Assembly (NCBI GenBank): GCA_002104935.1 | Contig: MCGT01000004.1 | Location: forward strand, 682,001 to 746,000 | DNA from: Hesseltinella vesiculosa | Lineage: Eukaryota > Mucoromycota > Mucoromycetes > Mucorales > Cunninghamellaceae | Direction of reading: 5' to 3' | DNA length: 64,000 nt | Position numbers and translations under genes: made by a program | Notes under the pieces: generated by a model | Seen by the model: the letters and a program-made list of their open reading frames with translations, nothing else | Databases searched by the model: none | Told to the model about the DNA's origin: nothing | Shown: positions 44,157 through 56,629 of the stretch, piece after piece | Layout: every line of letters starts with the position of its first letter | Position numbering within the stretch: position 1 is the stretch's first letter

Positions 44157-45885
44157 CACTCTCTCCATGAATAAGTGGCGGCTCTCCTGGAAGACAGGTG
44201 GCGGACTTTGGATTTTTGAGTGTCGCACAAGCCAAGACAAATTTGGCGCAGCGTTTTTTTTTTTTTGTCGGGATGACCAAATGGACTATGTCGCATTTTG
44301 AGAAAGTTGCCTTTTTCCATGTTTCCCCGATAAACAAGTATATAAGAAGCGATCTAATGTGTGGCAGTTGTACATTTCAAAGGTCACTGATTTTGGTTAT
44401 TACGTATGAAAAAGTTCAGCTTTGTCCACGACGATGGTTTTGGGAAAATAACGGATGACAGCGGTCAAGCGATGGTCCTTGATGAGGAGCCAACCATTGA
44501 ACTGGATCCAGGCGCGATGATGGAAGTTGAAACACTGACCAACCTCAATCAATATCTGTCAGAAGGAATTGCTGCTGCCGATTTGATTGAAGCAGTGATA
44601 TCCGAGTCCACGACAAAGAAATCAGCCCAAAGAAAAATGTTGGGAAGCGAAAGCCGCGACATGATTACGAAGTCAAGCGTCTTGTTGTCACCTACAAGTT
44701 GGAAAAGCTTTGTTCAGCAGCTGAAGCTGGACGTCGGCACAATGTTGACTCAAGAACTGCCCAGAGGTGGTGCAAGCAATTTGACGAGGAGGGAACGATA
44801 GACATGAAGACAAAAAACGCCGGACGGAAAACTATCTTGCTTGATGATCACAAGGATTTCATCATCTCCTTCATCGACGACAAGCCGACAGCGACGGTAT
44901 GCGACGTTGTGGATGCACTCATTCATGAATTCCAAGGGTTGACTATCAAGAAATCGACTATACATAAGTATATGGTGAATGACTGCCGATTGTCGCTCAA
45001 GAGGACCAGAGTGCATGCTGAGAATCGAAACGCGGATGAAACGCTCGACAAGCGACTCGCATGGGCGGTGCAGTGGACTGCAACAGACATGGATTTTATA
45101 AAGAACTGTGTCTTCATCGATGAAGCGTCATTTAGCATCAATTTGCGCCGAACAGTAGGCTGGTCGCGTGTCGGATCAAAGACAGTCGTGGAAGCAGCCG
45201 CCACGAAATCCAAGACGCATACGATCCTTGGTGCTATTTGTGCTGCTGGTGTTGTTCAAATCAGCATGAGAAGCCCGCCTACAGGGAACAAGAAACGCAA
45301 ACTTGATCAAGATATCTACAAGCACATTGGAGTCGGCACAAACACTCATCACTACATCGCCTTCTTGAATGAGGTCATGAATACTATGGACCAACACCCA
45401 GAATTTGAGGGCTACTATTTGGTGATGGACAATGCACCAATTCATCAATCCAAGGCCATCGACACCTTCATCAGGAACCGTGGGTATCGATGCATGTATC
45501 TTCCGCCCTATTCCCCTGAGCTCAATCCGATTGAGCAGTTCTGGTCGGCCGTAAAGAGCAAGGTTAGGCGTGACGAGCTGAAAGATGACGAGTTGTTGTC
45601 TCATCGAGTCAAGGCGGCGTGTAATAATGTTTCTATCAAGAGTCTGCATGGCTTTATCGGTTATTCTGCTGCCCGGATCAATGACTGTTTCCATAGGACT
45701 CCTATGTAGTTGTATTTAATAAACAACTTGTCGCACGACAAGTCTATTACGACACGAAAAAAAAATATCTACGACAAAAAAAAAAAAACGCTGCGCCAAA
45801 TTTGTCTTGGCTTGTGCGACACTCGGAAATCCAAAGTCCGCAATCCGTCTTCCAGGTGAGCCGCCACTTATTCATGGAAAGAGTG
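44157..45885 (+). mobile_element. Full-length Tc1/mariner element, copy B2 (1729 bp)
   Basis: Lies between TA at 44155-44156 and TA at 45886-45887, shared with its neighbours on both sides. The TIRs and interior match copy A (opposite orientation) almost base for base; it is one base shorter because the transposase gene has lost one C near 44608. Near-identity implies very recent movement of this family. Confidence 0.93.
44406..45709 (+). pseudogene. Tc1/mariner transposase with one-base frameshift
   Basis: Identical in reading to the 434 aa transposase of copy A except that TCCACCGAC of copy A is TCCACGAC here, about 67 codons from the start. The frame is lost before the DNA-binding modules and is open again from about 44699 to the stop at 45709, with all three catalytic residues present. 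The protein cannot be made from one frame, although an internal start at 44699 could give a C-terminal product. Confidence 0.9.
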
Positions 45886-45887
45886 TA

Positions 45888-46658
45888 CACTCTTTCCATG
45901 AATAAGTGGCGGCTCACCTGGAAGACGGATTGCGGACTTTGGATTTCCGAGTGTCGCACAAGCCAAGACAAATTTGGCGCAACTTTTTTTTTTTTTTGAC
46001 AGGATGACCAAAAGCATAATGTCGCATTTTGAGAAAGTTGCCTTTTTCTACGATCCTTGGTGCTTGTGCTTCTGGTGTTGTTCAAATCAGCATGAGAAGT
46101 CCGCCTACAGGGAACAAAAAAGCAAACTTGATCAAGTTACCTACAAACACATTGGCATCGGCACAAACACTCATCACTACATCGCCTTGTTGAATGAGGT
46201 CATGAAACTATGGACCAACCTCCAGAATTTGAGGGCTGCTATTTGGTGATGGACAATGCACCAAGTCATCAATCCAAGGCCATCGATACTTTCATCAGGA
46301 ATCGTGGGTATCGATGCATGCATCTTCCAACCTATTCCCCTGAGCTCGATCCGATTGAGCAGTTCGGGTCGGCCGCATCGTCAAAGCGGCGTGTAATGAT
46401 GTTTCTATCAAGGATCTGCATGGCTTTATCAGTAATTCTTCTCCCCGCATCATTGACTGCTTCCATAGGACCCCTATGTAGTTGTATTTAAGTAACAGTT
46501 TGTCGCACGACAAGTCTATGACGACACGAAAAAAAAATATCTACGACAAAAAAAAAAAAAAGTTGCGCCAAATTTGTCTTGGCTTGTGCGACACCAGGGA
46601 AATCCAAAGTCCGCCACCTGTCTTCCAGGAGAGCCGCCACTTATTCATGGAAACGCTG
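45888..46658 (+). mobile_element. Internally deleted Tc1/mariner derivative, copy B3 (771 bp)
   Basis: Begins CACTCTTTCC after TA 45886-45887 and ends GGAAACGCTG before TA 46659-46660. It has the same deletion junction as B1 (GCCTTTTTCT/ACGATCCTTGG) and the same second deletion after TCGGCCGCATCG, so B1 and B3 descend from one deleted ancestor that spread, presumably using transposase from full-length copies. The left end is followed by the TIR, a T run and the usual subterminal block. Confidence 0.9.
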
Positions 46659-46867
46659 TATTTAACCTAAACCTTGACTTGCTCCTCCCCTACCTTTGTT
46701 GTGTATAGTATCTTTTCTATTTTTATTCCTTGCCTGCATTCCCTAAGTGCTGATTTAATTAACCCGAACTATCATTAAATCAACGGGCAAACCTGTCTAA
46801 AGTACATTGCAAGTCAAAATTATAATTACAACATAAAATGGAGGTGGCGAAGAGGTAAACGGCTGTG

Positions 46868-49800
46868 CTAGCTATAGTGATCCAGGTCATCAAGAATGCG
46901 ATCCAGGCGCTCCATGAGTCTGACGGTCATGGTATGGCTGTCAGTTCTTTCATGACCCTCGGATAGGGGACAGAAATTGGATGAGGTAAAAAAGTCCATG
47001 AGCGGCGGACTAGGCTTTGAGCCATGTGTGGGTTTAGGATCAAGGACTTTCACCTTTTGCTCGGGCGTCATTCTTTGAAAGGCCGCCAGAAGGTCGCCAA
47101 AGAGGACGTGATCGGCTTTTGCTCCCGACGACGGTACAAACCAATGCCAGAACCGCTTGGATGATCCCAGCACCGGGCGGGCACAGCCATTCCAGATTAA
47201 ACGATCTTGCAAGTACTTCAGTAATGTAAACATGGCCTCGGAACAGCGGTGAATGGTCAACACTCCTCCAGAAACTGTGCAAGCGACAATGGGGTCGGTC
47301 ATGGTCATACCAGGAGACGCAGACGGGGTTTGTTCACCAGTGGTAGGCACGTTGTCATCCATCGTCCAGGGCAGCAGGTGATTTGTAAGCCATAAGCTCC
47401 TAGGATCGAGGAGATAAGAACAGCGATGGAAGGGGGTGATGCGCAGCTTGATCAGCATCTCGCCATAGTGGAACGAGAACAGCGGGTCCAAGTCGTTGAG
47501 CTGGTAATTAAGTGGTTGGCACAGGGCTGAGTCATGGTCATTTAAACCGACAGCGGATTTCAGTGCAAACATATCACCATCGTGCGTCACTGCTGCAACG
47601 GTACGTTGGTCCATGGCTAATATATGATGCACGTTTCTCGATTGAATGTCGCTGTTAAAAAAAAAAAGGAGCAGGAATAAGCTTTCTTGCAAATAACATG
47701 TGCTTCACCGCATATTTCACTTGCCTGCTCCAAAATTCTAATTCACCAAGGCCTTGATTGTAAACATAGTAATGAACCGAATCCACAAAGGTGCCCACAC
47801 AGATCATCTCGTCTTTGACTTGGATGGATGTGATTGGATACCGGAGAGTTGTCTTTGTGATTTCTTCTAATCTGGGAGTTGGAACGCATGTCAAACACTG
47901 TGCTGTTCTTTTTCACGGACTCAATGGCCCAAGAAACTTACTCGCCTTGATCTGCGTCCAATTGATACAGATAGAGCATAGCACCGGAGGCAAATAGGAG
48001 CCTAAAACGAAACCAATGATTAACTTTGGTGGGACGGTTTGGAACGGCAGATGCTTACCCTTGCGGATGAACGCAGACGGCATGAACACCACCGGGGAAA
48101 GCATTCTTGTTCCAGGCCTGGCGGATTAGCGCGACAGGTGTTTGACCTTGGACGCGGTATTTGATACGATACAGCTGTAGACTACCAGATTCGTTCTCGT
48201 CTTGCTGATACATATTTGCTGCTCCTATTCTTGCATCTTGGTACTTTGTCCCTATACACACGTAATGATAGAGCTTGTCTCCGTTTTGCACTTGCCAAGC
48301 TAGCAAAAAAAAAAATAATAATAAGCGTTGACGTTGAGATTTCATGGTGGATGACTTACGAGCCATACAACACACAGCTTCACCAGGATCCAAGTTATAC
48401 GTACTCAACATATCGCCAGTTCTGTAGGTTTAAATAAGGTATGAACAATTACAGCAAAAGGAAATCTCTCGAGTCCTTACCTCTGATCCATTAACTGGAG
48501 CTGTTGGGCCACTTTTCCTCGGCAATGGGTATCAGCAGCCAGTATCATCAGTGACCGATCGCAAATGGACGATTCCAGCAAAAGCTTGGTAGGGGTCTAA
48601 GTGAAAAAAAAAAAAAAAAGATTAATGACAAAGCTCCTTCGTTTCATTCAGGCACATACATAGCCAACAGTAAGCTCTCGTGTTATGAATTGAGCTTTTG
48701 TGGTGGCCGCCAGAATTAGCAATTGGTCATCCACCAGGGTTGTAAAGGCAAAGGCGTTGTCGCCGTTCATTATATCAGGCACGAGCGAAGGTGGCAGAGG
48801 CGATGCGTCCAGATGCTGTTGGCCATTATTAGTGTATACTTCATCAAAAGTGAGTTCACCTTGGTCGTCTTGGCTGATCAGGAGCAACTTTTCACCACAA
48901 GCCAGTACGGATGGCCTCGTTGATTCACCGACGGCTGCCAGCATAAATGGAAGAGCACACCGTCGATAGCTTTGCATGACTGTCCATTGTCCAAGCAGCA
49001 GGTCGGCCACCGATAGAGTCACTAGATCCCCACAACGGTCACTCAACAGCAGCCATGAAGCATTTTTATCCAGCACACACAACGAGTGCGGCACGGCCTC
49101 TAGGTCTAGGATGAAGAAACGTAGGAATTAGTCGAGGACGGAGAAAAAAAAAGGCAGCCATCCATTTCGGCTGTGAATGTACCCATAGAAAGCACATGCT
49201 GCATGCAAGGATTCGTGTCAGCCAGGGAAAATAGATGCAATTTCTGGTTGTAGTCGCCCACCAACAAATAATGCCGGCTGTCCTTGTCCAATGGATAAAA
49301 ACAGCTGGGTGCGGACAAAAACGGGTAATCAAACCGCTCCAACTGTTCTAACGTGATGTTATTCAAGCTTGTTTGTGAAATAAAAAAAAAGTATGAGTTT
49401 CCCTTCAATCTTAAGCAGCATTTGAACTCACTCTAACCGGGCCACCAGGAAACTGTGGTTCCTGCCATTGGAGCAACAGAGGTATATGCGTAGGCTGTGT
49501 TGGCTGTGTCGAGCTGCTGCAAAGCACACTTTCATATCAGGATCGCTTGTCCAATCTTCCAGCGACTGCTTCAGAATTGGTTCTAGTCAGAAAACCAATG
49601 CATGTGTATAAGTCATGGGCAGTGCCTCTCATCGCATCACGTTTTTGTTTCTTTACCTAGATCCTGAAAACCAAGGAACAAGATGTAATCGGGTAGGACT
49701 TGGACAATGACCGGGCTGGGATGGGACACGAGTGTGACAAATCTGGTGGGTTGGTTGCGTACTAGTGCTGGCCAGTGATCCAATTGCATATCATCCGCTG

Positions 49801-49981
49801 AGAACAAAAAAATTGGTCAGGTATCCCCCGGTTGGCTTTGCAAAGAATGACGCTTGATACTCGCTCTCCAGCTTACAATGACTGACTCGGATCACTTTTG
49901 TGTCAATTGACGAGCTGCCTATCACATAGACATGACCAGGCTCATAAGCAATGCACCACGTCTTGGTAATGCTAAATATGC

Positions 49982-50012
<31 letters not shown>

Positions 50013-52050
50013 AGCTTTTGATGGTGGCCAGTACATCAGGTTACCCTTTCCAAGAGGTGCCAGTGTTTGCAAGCACAACGCTATCGCAATCATAAGAGAT
50101 CGTCCGTAGTGAGCCATGCTCGTTTTGGCCCGAACAAACAATCATTTGGGCGGTTTGGCATTGGGTGGCAGTGTCGGCTGCATCGGTCAACGGCGCTCGA
50201 TTGACCAATGACTGCAAGACAATGACTTCATCTAGAGTGATCTATATTTTCACAAGAAAGAAAATTTAAGCGCCAACGAACGGATTGACTGCCTATTTTT
50301 AATTTACCCCTAAAAGCTGGCTGTCAGCGCTTTCTCCGCAGCAAAAGACAAAGTCAACGTTGCTTGAAGAACCATCGTCGTTGAGAAGGGTGGTGAAACC
50401 AAACGATTGCATGTGCTGACCAATGGGGTTGACCATGGCGAGGAACGACAATTCGATTGCGTCCAGTTTTTCCAAATCCAACTGCAGCAAGGCCCCTTCC
50501 GCAGTTCCCAGCAGCAAGCGATGACTGGCTGGATTGGCGGAGAACGAATACGCGGTACATATATCACCTGGCCCTGTGCCTAAAAAAAACATGTATTAAA
50601 CCCTGTTTGCATTTTTTTTCCAAGATTCATGCATACATCGGTCCAGAACGTCGGCCAGTTCTATACTCGGATAAAACACGTTACCACAGGCAATATCGTT
50701 CGCACCAATCACAGAGATAGTTTCTTCCTATATATCAAAATTTAAAAAAAAAGCGTCAAACCTCATTCTCTTTTTTAGGCAGCAGCATTGGTGATATTAC
50801 CGTGACCAGCACGCTTGCTTCAGGAAGAAAGGGTAACGAGAAGAATAAAACTGGAAGAGTCATTTCTGGAACAAGAAAAAAAAAGCCAATTAAACCCAAG
50901 ATCCATGTTTGCTAGTTCCCACTTACTTTGGTTCATGGGCAAACGACCTATCAGCTCCACAGTAGGGTTATGGGGTATACTTGCATCAATGCAGTAAAGG
51001 ATGATCCTGCATGTGCGGTCAAGGTCACTACGAAGTAAAGACGTTAAGCATTGCAATCTATGTCACCTTTCTATTTCCTCTCCTACCTATAGACAACAGC
51101 AGCCATGAGGATCCGGTCCCAGGTTTGCGATTCTGTATGCAAAAAGTCCAAATGCCAGATGATGCCTGGTTCTTCAATGGCAGCGGTCTGAGAAAGAAAA
51201 AAAAAGAGAGAGGGGGGGGGGATAAGCTGCTGCAGACGTTTGGTGAGAAAGGACTTACTCCAGCAACAGGTTCGAAATGGGTTCTTGACATGGACTGGTG
51301 CATAATGAAAATGTCAATACGATCTTGGTAGGCACCAACAGCAACAGCACGTGACCTATATTTTGGGAAAAAAGGAAATTGAAGATTATTTTTTTTTCGC
51401 TCGCCAAGCTTACCATGGATCAACAGCTAGTTTCTTATTGGCGTTGGAAATGTCATAGCCAGGGTCACCTAGAAAAGCCTCGGCCACACACTCGATACGG
51501 CCCGTGGTGGCAAGTGCATGTGGGTCACCGGCAACCGTACAAAAGACAAGCTCGTTATAGTCTGATAAAATGAGGATCACGTGGCGACCAGTAATGGGAG
51601 AATGGTCCTGGCGAGTGTGGCATGATAATGGTAGTTCGATATCTTGTGATGGCTGGTACTGTAATTCTTGTGTTTGTTCATTCGGAGAAGTTGCAGTTGT
51701 CGTTGAGGACCAGGAGCATTGGAGGAGAGCAGCATCGAGAATATTACCAAATGCATACTGCTCAAAGCAAGGAGATATGGAGGTGTGATCGGTTGTTTGA
51801 ACTTTACAGTATTGTAAAGAGGTATTCTAGAAGAGAGAGAGAACGACAAGTATGAGATAACCTGGATCTATCCAAGGAATACCGAAGAAAGAACCTGCAC
51901 ACGCGCCATTCATTTCTCATTCCTGTTGCAATTAATAAGAGGGCCTACCTTGACGAGGAGTAGATCTTGGGTATCTTGTTGCATCATAAAGCCCAGAAGG
52001 GCACGCTGGGTGGCCGTACCATAGCATCTTGTACGATAATAGGCATACAT
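46868..52050 (-). CDS. MMS1_N / CPSF-A (DDB1-like) beta-propeller protein
   Basis: Twenty exons, complement join 46868..47651, 47725..47871, 47942..48001, 48059..48299, 48360..48421, 48481..48596, 48660..49105, 49183..49367, 49432..49582, 49657..49797, 49877..49971, 50045..50241, 50308..50579, 50637..50727, 50801..50865, 50927..51027, 51087..51187, 51259..51355, 51414..51826, 51949..52050; about 1288 aa and all phases agree. It belongs with DDB1, SF3b130 and CPSF160: start MYAYYRT, LAVDPWSRAVAVGAYQDRIDIF, the VIGANDIA block, and MIVCSGQNEHGSLRTIS, which matches the VTCSG..GSLRIIR motif. Which member it is cannot be decided; an Mms1-like ubiquitin-ligase adaptor is possible. Intron 19 begins GC. 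It diverges from BRF1 with 182 bases between. Confidence 0.85.
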
Positions 52051-52232
52051 TATGGCAAAGAAAACCAGAAAAATAAAAGAGGACCGCCTGTTTCTTCTTG
52101 CTTTTTTTCAGCGCAGGCATGCGAACTGTCCAATCAAAAGTGATACGTGAGAACAGCGACAAATCCTTTTTTTTTTTTTTTCCTTGTTCCACTTCTTTTT
52201 CCCCTACTTTTTTTTTTATTGACTTGTATTAA
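52051..52232. promoter_or_regulatory. Short divergent promoter (MMS1-like / BRF1)
   Basis: Only 182 bases separate the two ATG codons. The interval has T tracts near 52170 and 52210 on the top strand and no TATA box at a usual distance. Confidence 0.5.
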
Positions 52233-54706
52233 ATGCGTTGTCACAACTGTGGATCAACTAAAGTTGATACTGATCCTGCTTCCGGTACCACTTTCTGTGT
52301 GCAGTGTGGTGGTGTAAGCTTCCCTCCATGATCCCGGCTGCTGTCACAGCGGTTTCATTCAAGTCTTAATTTCTTTTTTTCTTGGCTTCTAGGTTCTTGA
52401 AGAGAACAATATTGTGGCGGAAGTTGCTTTCCAAGAACTCTCTGGTGGTAAAACTGTATTACAAGGTGCTTTTGCTGGTGAATCAGGTAAACTTTTACTA
52501 CCCCATGTTCTTTTGGCATGTTTTACTCTCCCACACAAGCCTCACAGTGTCATTTGCGACAACCCTCCCCCTTTTTTTCTCTTTGCATCCCTCCTCTCTC
52601 CACCCTGATCGTGATCTTCATGACCTGAATATCTCAATTGCTCTTTATTTTTCTTTTTGGAATGATTGATTTCAATTAGGTCGTATCTCTTCGGGTGGAC
52701 CTTTTGGTCATGGACGAGGCAAAGAAGGCCAAGAACAAGCTATTGACAATGGTACCCATTCAACATTCCCCCCCTTTCCCTCTGGGCCAAAATTCTCACC
52801 CCACTTTTTTTTTCGGGGTCTAGGTCGACAACGAATTGCTCGTCTTGCACATGGTTTAAAACTGCCTGAACGTTATCGAGAAGCTGCCCAGCGCTACTAC
52901 AACTTGGCTGTCGTCAACCGATTTACCCGTGGGCGCAAAAGCGACCATGTGGCTGCCGTTTGTTTATACATTGTGTGTAGAAACGAACAAAGCTCTCAAA
53001 TGCTGATTGATTTCTCGGATTTGCTCCAGGTAAAAACAAGAGAAAGGAGAGGCATGGCGAGGAAGCTGCGACAAATGCATCATCTGACTCCTTTTTTCAC
53101 AGACCAATGTGTTTGTGCTGGGTGCCACCTTTTTGAAGCTGGTGCGCGTACTATGTCTCCAACTGCCCTTGATCGATCCATCCATCTACATTTCACGTTT
53201 TGCAGCTGCTTGTGACTTTGGCGAATATACCCAACGTGTGGCCACTGACGCCGTCCGCCTTGTCCAGCGCATGGATCGTGATTGGATCAGAACTGGTCGT
53301 CGACCTGCAGGGATCTGTGGCGCCTGTTTGTTGATCGCTGCACGTATCAATGGCTTCAAGCGTTCTGTGCGAGAAATGATCTACATCGTCAAAGTAGCCG
53401 ACCAAACCATCTTACGCCGGTAAGTTTTATAAGCTCAACAAAGTCCGAGAAAAAAAAAAGCTGACCTCCCTTGCCCCTTTTTTTCCAGCTTGAAGGAATT
53501 TGGCCATACAGAATCGGCACAGCTGACGGTACGAGATTTCCGAGATATCTGGTTAGAAACCGAGGCCGACCCTCCCGCATATATCAAAAATCGACAAGAA
53601 GCCGAACTGGCCAAAGCCCAACGAGACTCAGGCATTGCTTCCACCAAGGATGACACCCTTGCTTCCCAAGAAAGAGCCGATGGATCAGCACTCTGGGAAG
53701 GCTCCACCTTAGTCGACCCATCCCCCTCACAAGCCGGCCCTTCTACACAAGATCTTGATGCCACACAAGTGCTTACTGGTGATGAGGAAAGCAGCAGTAC
53801 AGACCCCAAATTCTTCATGGTCAACCCCAAACTCGAAGAAGAGGCGAACAAGCTAGAATCAGAAATGGAAGACTTTATGCCTGGTGCCATCAAGGCCTCG
53901 GAAGAAATGGGTAAGTTGCTGCCTCACCTGAAAATGAAACAAAGTGCACAGACGACTCACCCTCATTCTTTTGTTTTATTATCACTCGATAGCTGAGTAT
54001 GACACCGAGTCTTCCGAAACACCCGCACTGGTAGAAGATGTCAGTCTGTCGGATGTAGATGATGAAGAAATCGAGGCTATGATTCTAACCCCCGAAGAAG
54101 TCGAATGTAAAACTATGGTCTGGTACAATGCCAACAAGGATTACCTGGAAGAATTGGCTGCCAAACATCGGAAAATGGAAATGGACAAAAAGAACGGTGT
54201 ATTTACGACTCGACGTGTAAGTGCAGGAAAAGCATATGAACGGAGAACATACCAATGATTGAACTCACCTTTTTGGGTCTGCATAGAAAATTGGCAAGCG
54301 AAAGCGATTGCCAGCCGCCGCCAATCCAGCCGAAGCCGCCAAACAGTTGATTCATACCCGCAAAATTTCCAAGAAAATCAATCAAGCTGTCTTTGACGAT
54401 ATGTTTGAATCTCCCGAAAACATTGCCAAGATCAAGGAAATGGACCGCCTGAAACGCACAGCCTCCAGTTCACCCATGCCTACCGTGGTGGAGGAACTGC
54501 CAGAAGTGGTTGAAGAATCTGGTGAACTGCCCCCACCCAAATCCGAACAAGAGAACAATCACTCCGATGAAGATGAAGACGAAGAAGACATGGATGAAGA
54601 CGAAATGGCCGATGATGAAATTTTGCTGAGGAAAGCTCGCGAACAATTTGACTGGATTGCCGCTGGCGAAGACTTTGATGATGTTGGTTACGACGATGAT
54701 TATTAG
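52233..54706 (+). CDS. BRF1: TFIIIB subunit BRF1
   Basis: Join 52233..52313, 52393..52486, 52680..52751, 52824..53029, 53103..53419, 53489..53910, 53993..54216, 54287..54706; 611 aa, phases consistent (yeast Brf1 is 596 aa). It is the TFIIB-related factor of RNA polymerase III, which recruits the polymerase to tRNA and 5S genes. Exon 1 holds the zinc ribbon (Cys3, Cys6, Cys22, Cys25). Then come the two cyclin folds: RYYNLAVVNRFTRGRKSDHVAAVCLYIVCR and RMDRDWIRTGRRPAGICGACLLIAARINGF, both standard TFIIB-type blocks. The C-terminal half has the Brf1-specific EVECKTMVWYNANKDYLEELA and VFDDMFESPENIAKIKEM region that binds TBP/Bdp1, and ends in a long acidic tail. Confidence 0.95.
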
Positions 54707-54823
54707 ATTCCGCTCCGCTCCATCTGCTTAAATACCCACTTCCTGCTTGAAAACAATAAAGAACGAATGTAAATGTGCTCTGGCGAGTGAGCTTGGTATC
54801 GTGACTTCAGGTGAAGATGTAGC

Positions 54824-54856
54824 TTTTTTTTTTTTTTTTTTTTTGGGGGGGGGGGG
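54824..54856 (+). repeat. T21-G12 homopolymer junction
   Basis: 21 T followed directly by 12 G. A second tract of the same design lies 1.06 kb downstream. On the other strand these are C12-A21 tracts. The exact lengths should be treated with care because homopolymers are often miscounted in assemblies. Confidence 0.9.
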
Positions 54857-55227
54857 CAACGGAGGGTGGGCAAACCATTTTCAACTGTGTGTGAAAGGAA
54901 ACTCAAGTCCACACGAAACCATTTCTAATGCACGAAAAGCAATTGGCAACCAGCTGTCTTGGTCGAATTGGATCGCCTTCATCAAGTGCGACATTGACAC
55001 CTCATCAAATCATCAAATCGGAATTTTGCATTTTTGGTTTGCTTTGGAGAAGTAGGACTTTGGACTCTGGATTTTGGATATTGTATTACTTTTTAGAAGC
55101 AAAGATAGCATTCGCTGATGGCCAATTGCCATGTGTGCACGGACCAGGAAGCGAATATGCGAAAGTTGAACGTGGCCATCCTAATCCTTTTTCTCATTTT
55201 GAAAAAAAAAAAAAAAAAGCAGTTACT

Positions 55228-55445
55228 ATACAGCACTTTTGAGTGATTCGATCAGTATGAAATTATTTTATAGGCGTGCTAATGAACAAATGACGAATAT
55301 ATTGAAAAAACCAGGTCAATTGGTGAAGATCGCCCAGCTTGCTTTTGATCAGATTCATTTAGCCACCTCCAATTCCCCCGATAAAAAAATGAAAAATCGA
55401 CCATTTTCGCCAGAGGACCCCCAGGCAATCTGCTCTAAAAATTCA
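55228..55445 (+). repeat. Dispersed repeat, best copy
   Basis: Blocks CACTTTTGAGTGATTCGATC, GAACAAATGACGAATATATTG, CCAGGTCAATTGGTGAAGAT, CGCCCAGCTTGCTTTTGATC, CCAATTCCCCCGATAAAAA, CAGAGGACCCCCAGGCAATC. These recur in order at 57.66-57.83 kb and, inverted, at 33.30-33.54 kb. It carries no obvious ORF. Confidence 0.75.
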
Positions 55446-55887
55446 CAGCAAATATACGCTAGAAATGACTTGGTGGCTATAAATCCTTTTTGAGGTAATG
55501 TCTGGCATCCATTGTTTTGCATATGGAGAGTACTCACCAAGCCCTTTGTCATCTGTACCATTCGGAGCCTGAACTGGAAGCTCTATCTCAATAGCAGGTA
55601 ACATATCCCAACATGCCAACACCTCATGATCTCACAGTTGATATCCCTCTACCTTAATGATCGATTAAGCCGCCACATGCATCAAGAACCATCAGCTATT
55701 TCATGCTAGAGCCAAACATCAGGAAATAGAAAAACACAGAAAAATTCAATGTCTTTCATGTTTGTACCTGTTGATGGAGCGTACCCCTCCTCCTCCTGAC
55801 GACCTCGTTCTCAGCCCTGTCATCATAAGTCCCACGGCATGTCAACGTTGGATAAGTAAGAGAACTCACCATCTCTCCCTCGCTCTC

Positions 55888-55923
55888 TTTTTTTTTTTTT
55901 TTTTTTTTGGGGGGGGGGGGGGG
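55888..55923 (+). repeat. T21-G15 homopolymer junction
   Basis: 21 T followed directly by 15 G, the same arrangement and T length as at 54824. Confidence 0.9.
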
Positions 55924-56629
55924 TTAGATAATTCCATGACAATTCTCTTTCTATCCATGGTACAGCAATAGAAGGACCCCACAAGGTCAAAGGCACAGAG
56001 CTTTAAGCACAATTTCCCCCTTCAGCATTGTTCGAGGGAACGACATCATGGTGCGAGATGAGCTGCAGAACTGCTCACTATTCAACGCAAAACCATGGAA
56101 GCTGCCAACGACAGACGGCCCCCAGATAAATCCAGAATGCGCCACCTTCGAGTCTACAGTGTGGTATGTTTCAATACCGTCAAACTATTGCCGTTGATAT
56201 GATCGCTTCGTACTAACAAATTCTTGCTTTCATGGAAGGGAAAAAAATAAAAACACATCACACAGACACAAACCTCCTTATTTTTTGAAACACTTTTTCG
56301 CTGGCCGCCCAAACGCGCTTTTCATCATTTTATCAGTCTTTTTGTTGTGTGTTGTTGTGCGTTGTCTACATTATTGCAATTTGTTCAGTTATCATAATGA
56401 ATGGTGTCGAAATATTGGTGAAGGCTTAGCTCTCAAGCGTAAGTCCAAGGGATTGGAAAGCAGAAGATGTAATCTAACTCACAAAATCCAAACGGAACTT
56501 CGATGGCTCTCAGCTTCGGATTCAAGAAATCGATCAAAGATATGGCCATCAAAACATTGCAAGACTAGGGCGTATGTGCAATTACTTGAAGCATGGATTA
56601 AGCTTACTCTGTGCTTCTCGGATAGATCT

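Larger units (their letters stand above)
54707..56629. other. Gene-free interval with repeats and T/G tracts
   Basis: No supported gene. Includes a T21-G12 tract (54824-54856), a dispersed repeat copy (55228-55445) and a T21-G15 tract (55888-55923). A plus-strand ORF at 56285 begins with a hydrophobic segment but its downstream part does not look coding. Confidence 0.55.

Noticed and set aside
49560..49860. Apparent frameshift in the MMS1-like gene
   Set aside because: Careful indexing of the exon 49657-49797 shows that the phases close without any extra or missing base.
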